From Halictus rubicundus (Eukaryota; Arthropoda; Insecta; Hymenoptera; Halictidae): 64,000 nt of DNA. The first letter of the stretch is position 1, and every line of letters starts with the position of its first letter. This document shows positions 58,311-64,000 of the stretch, piece after piece. The notes below the pieces were generated by a model. That model saw nothing but the letters and a program-made list of their open reading frames with translations, had not been told where the DNA came from and ran no database searches. A program made the translations under genes and the position numbers. The stretch spans positions 62,001 to 126,000 of the forward strand of contig NW_027488948.1 in NCBI RefSeq assembly GCF_050948215.1, given 5' to 3'.

Positions 58311-61300
58311 TTTCGGCGCGCGTAGTCGACCACGAATACGAGAACTTTCGCGAGTTGCGCCCCTCCCTCCTCATCCTCGACGCTCACATTGAGGGAAAAT
58401 CTTTCCGCGCTCTTATCGATTCCGGGTCGACGGTATCATTCATAAGCCAACGGGTGATCGACGAATTAGGAAATACCGGGAGGGTTATCGCAGCGGAGCG
58501 CCCTTGTTTCTTTCTCCTGGCCACGGGGTCGGTAGACCGAGCCTCCGAGCAGGTAAATCTCGCGATACGCATCGGGAAAGAAACGCGGAAAATGACCACA
58601 TACGTTTTAGAAAATCTCGTGAACCCCCTCCTACTCGGAATTGACGCCATAGCGACATTCGGTATCGTGGTCGAATATCATCGAGCGATTTGGTATTTCG
58701 CGTCGCGGCCGCGAGAGGAACACCCCTTCAGTCCGGTTTCCCGTGAATCCCTCTGTTGCGGGTTACAGATTTTAACCGCGGATGAACAGGGGCGGTTACG
58801 AGAATTTTTGGAAACCGAACTCACGGATTTTGCCGCGTTACCTGGGCTAACGGATTTGACAAAGCACCGGATTGACGTTGGGGAAAACCGTCCCATAAAA
58901 CAACGGTACTATCCCGTCTCGCCCAAAGTTCAGGAGGCAATATACCGCGAAGTCGACAAACTTCTTGCGGAAGATATAATCGAACCGTCGAACAGCGAAT
59001 GGTCGAGCCCGATCGTGATGGTTAAGAAATCTAACGGCAAATACCGGTTTTGTTTGGATTTTCGGAAAGTGAACGAGGTTTCCAAAAAGGACGCGTACCC
59101 GCTCCCAATTATGTCAAGTATTTTGGATAAATTACGGGCCGCGCGATATATTTCGACCCTCGATCTCAGCCAGGCGTATTTTCAGATTCCGCTCGAGGAA
59201 TCTAGCAAGCCAATTACCGCGTTTACCGTCCCGGGAAAGGGCCTATTCCAATTCAAACGAATGCCGTACGGGCTTTCGGGAGCTCCCGCCACGTTCCAAC
59301 GACTATTAGATCGTTTAATCGGTCCGGAGATGGAACCTCACGCGTTCGCGTATTTGGACGATATAATAATCGCAACGTCCACCTTCGAGGAGCATCTTTC
59401 GTGGCTTTCGCGAATTTTCCGGAGAATAAAATCGGCGGGGCTCATCGTGAATCCGGAAAAGTGCGAATTCTGTCGGGAGGAGGTGCGATATTTGGGGTTC
59501 GTGGTCAGCAGGGAGGGGCTTAAAGTAGATTCCGAGAAAGTCGCGCCGGTGCTGTCCTTTCCCGTTCCCTGGAACATAAGACAACTGAGGCGATTTCTTG
59601 GGATGGCTTCGTGGTATCGAAGGTTCATCCCGGATTTCGCTACGGTCGCGGAACCGTTGAACATCTTGTTACGGAAGGGGCAGCCCTGGAAATGGGAGGA
59701 CGGACAACAATCCGCCTTCGAGAAAATACGGCACCTTATAGCGACAGCCCCTACCCTCGCCTGCCCCCACTTCGACGTACCATTTGTCCTCCAGACAGAC
59801 GCGAGCACGGTTGGATTAGGGGCGGTCCTGGTACAAGAGATCGAGGGAGTAGAAAGGGTTATCGCGTTCGCGAGCCGTGCATTAACCGAGCCCGAGAGGA
59901 AGTATTCCGCGACAGAGCTGGAATGCCTCGCGATTGTCTGGGCGGTTCAAAAATTCCGACCATACCTCGAGGGTTATCATTTTACGGTCGTCACTGACCA
60001 TCACAGCCTTCGATGGCTGCGTACTTTAAAAAACCCTTCCGGACGATTAGCGAGGTGGGCACTACAGCTGCTAGAATACGATTTCGCGATCGCGTACCGT
60101 CAAGGCGCGCTAAATCACGTTCCCGACGCTCTGTCCCGAATGTTTGAGAACACCGAAGAGGGTTCCTCCGAGGGGGGCATTCCGGTCGTGGCCGCGATCG
60201 AAACAAATTGGTATGACGCGAAGTTCAGCGCAGTTACGGAAAATCCGAAAGGGCATCCGGGATGGGAAATTCGCGGGGGGCAGCTCTATCGTCGGAGAGC
60301 AGATCCATGGGTGCAGGAAGTGCTGGGAGACGATCTCGACGAGTGGAAACTCGTCGTACCAGAAGACCGAATTCCCGAAATATTACGGGAAGCGCACGAC
60401 GAGGAGCAAGCGGGCCATTTAGGGGTAGAAAAAACCTACCGCCGTATAATAACCCGTTACTTTTGGCCGGGAATATTCCGTACCGTGACCGAGTACGTGC
60501 GGCGTTGTCCTACCTGTCAGCTTACGAAGGTGGAACAAAAACCCCCCTCCGGGCTGATGGGGCGACGCCGCGTAGAAGTACCGTGGGTAGTGATCGCCGC
60601 GGATATAATGGGCCCGTTTCCTCCGAGTCGTGCCGGCTTTCAATACTTGTTAGTAATCCAGGATCTGTTCACCAAGTGGATCGAGTGTTGCCCCCTTCGG
60701 CGAGCCACCGGGCCAAAAATTTCGGAAGCGCTTGACGATCTTATATTTTCGCGATGGGGGACGCCGGAGGTTATTCTGACCGACAACGGTACCGAATTCG
60801 TGAACCGCGCGATACAAGATCTCGCAAGCTCGCGTGGTATCGCGACAACGACAACCCCGCCTTACCACCCCCAAGCGAATCCCGTCGAGAGGGTTAATCG
60901 AGTCCTTAAAACGATGATCGTATCATACATCGGAAAAGATCACCGTAACTGGGATCAGAGTTTATCGAGTTTTCGTTTCGCATATAATACCGCGTATCAT
61001 TCGGCGCTCCAATCCTCCCCGGCGTTTCTGAACTTCGGACGAGAGCCGCGCCCCCGCACGTGCCGACGAGCCGAGGGAGAAGGAATACCGGAGCTGGAGA
61101 CGGCGGATACGGAAAACTGGGGGAACCGCGTCACGCGCTTAACGACCCTACGGGCCTGGGTCGCGGAAAATCTAGAGCAGGCCTATCAGTCCCAGGCGAA
61201 ACACTATAACCTGCGGCGCCGAGATACGCAATTCAAAATCGGCGATCTCGTTCTACGGAAACAAAGAATACTGTCATCGGCCGCACAGAATGTCGCCGCG

Positions 61301-61783
61301 AAACTATGTCCGAAATATTGCGGCCCCTTTTGCGTGGGAACAAAGTTATCCACGGTTGTATACGGGCTACGCACCATGGAAGGGAAGGAGGCCGGAAAAG
61401 CTCATGTGTCCGACCTCAAACGATACACTCCACCACCCCCGAAGAACGTCACCCCTTCTACCTCTGCTTTACAACCTCCCACAGATGCCGCATATTTCCG
61501 AGGTAGCCGCCCGGGGGCAATGCCAGGCGATCGTCCGGCAAATCCGGAGGTTCCGCCACAACCTCAAAGTGGTGGAGGATTTCTTCACGTGCCTGCCGGA
61601 CGACTTCCAGTGGCCGCCGACCGAGTCCTCCGACGACGAGGACGTCCCCGTGGAGGACCTCCTAGGGCTGGGGCTCCCAGAAAAGAGAAAGCTGCCGATA
61701 CCGCTGCAGCCCAGGAATCGACTAGTTCCGGGGAAGAGCGAGTCCCGCGCCACCGTAATCGTAGAAACGATCCCAACCCCTAG
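58130..61783 (+). CDS. Gypsy Pol: protease, reverse transcriptase, RNase H, integrase
   Basis: 1217 codons open in the -1 frame relative to gag, overlapping it by about 180 bases; the first codon is GTG, so expression by -1 frameshifting is likely, though I could not pick the slippery site. From 58130: protease DSGS (D97); reverse transcriptase with YLDD (408-411); RNase H with TDAS (D557); integrase zinc finger (H763 in HLGVEK, then CPTC); integrase core D825 (AADIMG), D885 (TDNGTEF), E920 (NPVERVN), a D-59-D-34-E spacing. A GPY-like module follows (CPKYCGPFCVGTK). The last about 100 residues are a P/R/A-rich tail that overlaps ORF3. All key residues are present. Confidence 0.95.
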   Translation: MLELPSTRPQVPGLSPTITNSLLWVWATRGTSSGLSALRPGVGKPAEEPLGGTGAAPIPLISARVVDHEYENFRELRPSLLILDAHIEGKSFRALIDSGSTVSFISQRVIDELGNTGRVIAAERPCFFLLATGSVDRASEQVNLAIRIGKETRKMTTYVLENLVNPLLLGIDAIATFGIVVEYHRAIWYFASRPREEHPFSPVSRESLCCGLQILTADEQGRLREFLETELTDFAALPGLTDLTKHRIDVGENRPIKQRYYPVSPKVQEAIYREVDKLLAEDIIEPSNSEWSSPIVMVKKSNGKYRFCLDFRKVNEVSKKDAYPLPIMSSILDKLRAARYISTLDLSQAYFQIPLEESSKPITAFTVPGKGLFQFKRMPYGLSGAPATFQRLLDRLIGPEMEPHAFAYLDDIIIATSTFEEHLSWLSRIFRRIKSAGLIVNPEKCEFCREEVRYLGFVVSREGLKVDSEKVAPVLSFPVPWNIRQLRRFLGMASWYRRFIPDFATVAEPLNILLRKGQPWKWEDGQQSAFEKIRHLIATAPTLACPHFDVPFVLQTDASTVGLGAVLVQEIEGVERVIAFASRALTEPERKYSATELECLAIVWAVQKFRPYLEGYHFTVVTDHHSLRWLRTLKNPSGRLARWALQLLEYDFAIAYRQGALNHVPDALSRMFENTEEGSSEGGIPVVAAIETNWYDAKFSAVTENPKGHPGWEIRGGQLYRRRADPWVQEVLGDDLDEWKLVVPEDRIPEILREAHDEEQAGHLGVEKTYRRIITRYFWPGIFRTVTEYVRRCPTCQLTKVEQKPPSGLMGRRRVEVPWVVIAADIMGPFPPSRAGFQYLLVIQDLFTKWIECCPLRRATGPKISEALDDLIFSRWGTPEVILTDNGTEFVNRAIQDLASSRGIATTTTPPYHPQANPVERVNRVLKTMIVSYIGKDHRNWDQSLSSFRFAYNTAYHSALQSSPAFLNFGREPRPRTCRRAEGEGIPELETADTENWGNRVTRLTTLRAWVAENLEQAYQSQAKHYNLRRRDTQFKIGDLVLRKQRILSSAAQNVAAKLCPKYCGPFCVGTKLSTVVYGLRTMEGKEAGKAHVSDLKRYTPPPPKNVTPSTSALQPPTDAAYFRGSRPGAMPGDRPANPEVPPQPQSGGGFLHVPAGRLPVAADRVLRRRGRPRGGPPRAGAPRKEKAADTAAAQESTSSGEERVPRHRNRRNDPNP

Positions 61784-62306
61784 CGAATCGGCCGACCCAG
61801 CCAAGGAAACAGCCACCCCGGAAACCCCGTCCGAAGAAACGCCACTTACCGAAGCTCCGGCCACCGTAATCCCGGCTCCGAAGGACAGGGCCACGCAAAG
61901 TCCGGAAACGAAGGCCGCGACCGGGGAAATTCCGGCCAAGAAGTACTCGGCCGAAAAGGCACCGGCCAAAGTAGCCCCGGCCAAAAGCGGGAACGGGTCA
62001 CGGCCGCAAGCAACCACCAGTGATACCCCGAAGGAAGGACCTCGACGGGCCACGGAGCGCTGGGTGGAGTATTGGCGAAGGCAGGCAGGGGAGAGAAAAC
62101 CAGAGGTACCACGTCCGGACCAATGCTGGAACTGTGGGGAAATCGGACACCGGCGTAAAGACTGCCGACAACCACCGCGGCAACACTGCTACCGGTGCGG
62201 CCGAGCAGGATGCTCGGTAAATACCTGTCCGGTATGCGGTCCGGACTGGTGCCAGGAAATCCTGGACCATCCGGAACTCTTCGTCCGTAAGGAGAGAAAA
62301 GGATAG
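61485..62306 (+). CDS. Third ORF after pol with duplicated Gag-type zinc knuckles
   Basis: Open from 61290 in a different frame from pol; the ATG at 61485 (MPHISEVAARG) is the likely start, giving 273 residues. Parts: a helical N-terminus with FRHNLKVVEDFF; an acidic patch (ESSDDEDVPVEDLL); an A/P/E/K-rich disordered middle; then ERWVEYWRRQ, a CCHC knuckle (CWNCGEIGHRRKDC), a second knuckle with C for H (CYRCGRAGCSVNTC), and CPVCGPDWC. Gag ends in the same order (CWNC, CFGC with H lost, CPRCGP), so this end is very likely a copy of the nucleocapsid. It sits where env is found in some Gypsy elements, but it has no signal peptide or membrane segment. How it is translated is unknown: it overlaps pol by about 300 bases. 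Confidence 0.8.
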   Translation: MPHISEVAARGQCQAIVRQIRRFRHNLKVVEDFFTCLPDDFQWPPTESSDDEDVPVEDLLGLGLPEKRKLPIPLQPRNRLVPGKSESRATVIVETIPTPSESADPAKETATPETPSEETPLTEAPATVIPAPKDRATQSPETKAATGEIPAKKYSAEKAPAKVAPAKSGNGSRPQATTSDTPKEGPRRATERWVEYWRRQAGERKPEVPRPDQCWNCGEIGHRRKDCRQPPRQHCYRCGRAGCSVNTCPVCGPDWCQEILDHPELFVRKERKG

Positions 62307-62943
62307 CGGAATTACGCGGCGACAAGATTGCGGACCCCCCCCATGATTCCCGACTATCCCGAAGTATATTTTTTTCTTCTTTTTCAAGTTTTTTTTCCCT
62401 CTCGAAGTATTTGAGGGGAAGCGCCCCACTTAAATAATTATACTACGGTAACATTTTGGAGAAAAATTTGTTTTTTTGTTAAGTTAATTTCGGTTCCGCC
62501 GTTCGGAACTCGACTTCGGAACGTTACGTAGCTTATCCCGTCCGTGCCCCCCCAACCGAGGAAAAATCAAAAAAAAAAGAAAAAAAACCGTGTGGCGACG
62601 ATTCCGGGGCCAACGTTGGCCAGGGTGTAAGGACAGGAAACGGGGGGCACGAGACAGAAAAATAGAAAATAAGATTATAATAAAAGAGCATATTTTTCAA
62701 ACAGTATCACCATTCATTTAATCACCTCTGGCTTCCGTCCCACTCACCAGACGCGAATAATACCTCTCGTCCGAGATCCGTAAATAGGCCACCCCGTGCA
62801 TGTTCGTTTTGTCGATTGGGATTATTCGTCCATCGGTAAGGGTTCCCAGTACTGTAAGAGAAAGACTTCCGAAGGGAGATGCCTCCGAACCAGCTGAGCA
62901 GGGGGATCGGTGCGCGGACCACCGGGCAGTCCCGGTCCACTTT
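62307..62943 (+). other. Gypsy 3' untranslated region
   Basis: About 640 bases with T- and A-runs (about 62369-62398 and 62569-62587). No domain; short frames only. Confidence 0.6.
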
Positions 62944-62956
62944 AAGGGGGGGGGAG
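62944..62956 (+). promoter_or_regulatory. Gypsy polypurine tract
   Basis: AAGGGGGGGGGAG, one base before the LTR start at 62958; expected primer for plus-strand DNA. Confidence 0.85.
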
Positions 62957-62957
62957 T

Positions 62958-64000
62958 TGTGACGTTGCAATTTTGGCGACGCCACTTCTTCGTATTTCCG
63001 CGAACGGCGAAGGGACCGGGCTGCCGTTGGCGCCAATTACGACTGTTCGAACGGGCAGGAGGTGCTCCCCGAGGAAGTACAAAATCACCCCGGGATACAA
63101 AATAACGAATTTCCGCGCGCCGAGTATGGCACATTCGCAGGAATACTCGACGATGGCGACCCAGGAGGACCAGGAAACCCGGTACCGGTAACTTCTTCGG
63201 ATGGGACGAGACACCGAGAGGCGAGCTGCAGGACGAGGACCCCCCTCACCGAACATCCAGACATTTTGTCGCGGTCCTGCCGCCGCCTCACCTCAGCCAC
63301 TTGAAAGGGGTCCCGGCGGGGGTGGTGTAAGCGGACCCATCGGGGCAGATCGCGAATCTGCCTCCTTTCGCGATTCGGGAAAGAATTTCCCAAGAGGGTT
63401 CGGGGCCCGCGTATTCCTCGAGTATACGATCCTGTGCTCCCGGAAACTCGCGAGAGGCGCGCCCCATTAGGGAAAAATCGGCACTAGGACGAGGAGTGGG
63501 GATACCTAGTCCTCGCGACCGAACTACGAATTCCGAAGGATCACTGTCGTGGTACCTCCCGCTTGAATACGTCACGTTACGAAGTTCCGAGTCTCGCGTT
63601 CCGACGATAAACGCTCGCGCCCCGCGTGTTCCGTGTTCCCAAAACGCCCGTGTTTCCGGCCATCCGATCACGAGATTTCGCCAACGTTCCGGACTAGGAG
63701 CTTTTGGACGAGGGGCAATAATCCGGAGAATTAGAGACTTCTGAATTGACCGTCCCAATCCCGAACTACGGAAACGGTAAGTCCGCGCAGTGGTCCTTCT
63801 GTCCGACCCTTCTTGGGGCGTTTTATTCTCGCGAGTTGGTTCGAAAATTTCGCGGGGGAGCGAGGCGGGTGTTCCCCGTCGCGTTCTCCAGGTTTCGCGC
63901 GCCGAGACGGGCCACCGTCTCGAGCGATATCCCTCACGCCGAACCGTCGGCGTTTTGAGACAACCGGTAAAAGGCCCTTCGCGACGTCTTCCTCGGGGGA
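62958..64000 (+). repeat. Gypsy 3' LTR, cut by window end
   Basis: Matches 54495-55537 base for base as far as I can see. Confidence 0.93.

Larger units (their letters stand above)
54495..64000 (+). mobile_element. Young Gypsy LTR retrotransposon with three ORFs, right end outside window
   Basis: The 5' LTR is 54495-56236 (1742 bp) and the 3' LTR starts at 62958; every position compared is offset by 8463 with no difference seen over 1043 bases. If the 3' LTR is full length it ends near 64699. It has a tRNA-Lys primer site, gag, pol in the -1 frame, a third ORF after pol, and a G-rich tract before the 3' LTR. The sequence is GC- and CpG-rich, unlike its AT-rich surroundings. All frames are open, so this copy may be functional. 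Older relatives lie at 22760-26690. Confidence 0.95.

Noticed and set aside
61485..62306. ORF3 as an envelope protein
   Set aside because: No signal peptide, membrane segment or glycoprotein features; the zinc knuckles point to nucleic-acid binding.

Overview
This is a eukaryotic, repeat-dominated window. I see no convincing host gene, rRNA gene or stand-alone tRNA gene. The mix of elements fits an insect genome: BEL/Pao, two Gypsy types, a ZBED-type hAT with a spliced transposase, Tc1, piggyBac-like ends, a coiled-coil-ORF1 LINE and a TRIM with insect-like tRNA primers. The LINE type and the TRIM suggest a hymenopteran, probably an ant, but the species call is inference.

Layout. Bases 1-1000 hold the tail of a LINE ORF2 and then plain sequence. 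From about 1001 to 45220 the window is one giant inverted duplication: a left arm (about 1001-19527), a spacer of about 7.9 kb (19528-27471) and a right arm (about 27472-45220) that reads as the reverse complement of the left. In a stretch of about 147 bases compared by eye the arms differ at about 6 positions. Both arms carry the same older element, a long-terminal-inverted-repeat unit with AGACGT sub-repeats, which itself contains an internally deleted LINE. Later insertions are arm-specific. The left arm gained a MITE-like element, a solo LTR and a hAT transposon; the right arm gained a different solo LTR and a 4.3 kb block with a broken mdg3-like Gypsy. For the hAT and both solo LTRs the other arm preserves the empty target site, so target duplications can be read directly. 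The spacer is a graveyard of Tc1, piggyBac-like and Gypsy LTR pieces, including two LTR 5' ends head to head.

Beyond the right arm come a 488-bp TRIM (45311-45798), a complete BEL/Pao element (46277-53466) with near-identical LTRs, a hAT-like MITE, a 35-bp AT-rich minisatellite and a very young Gypsy element (54495 to beyond the window end) whose two LTRs match without a visible difference over the 1043 bases available.

Most notable points. (1) The TRIM LTR contains a tRNA-derived RNA polymerase III unit: A box, B box and T-run. (2) The TRIM and the mdg3-like Gypsy carry the same 13-base motif, with one difference, directly before the 3' LTR; it resembles the 5' end of tRNA-Leu, while the TRIM primer site matches the 3' end of tRNA-Leu. 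(3) The young Gypsy element has a third ORF after pol that ends in a second copy of the Gag zinc-knuckle block. (4) The 44-kb inverted duplication gives a readable insertion chronology.
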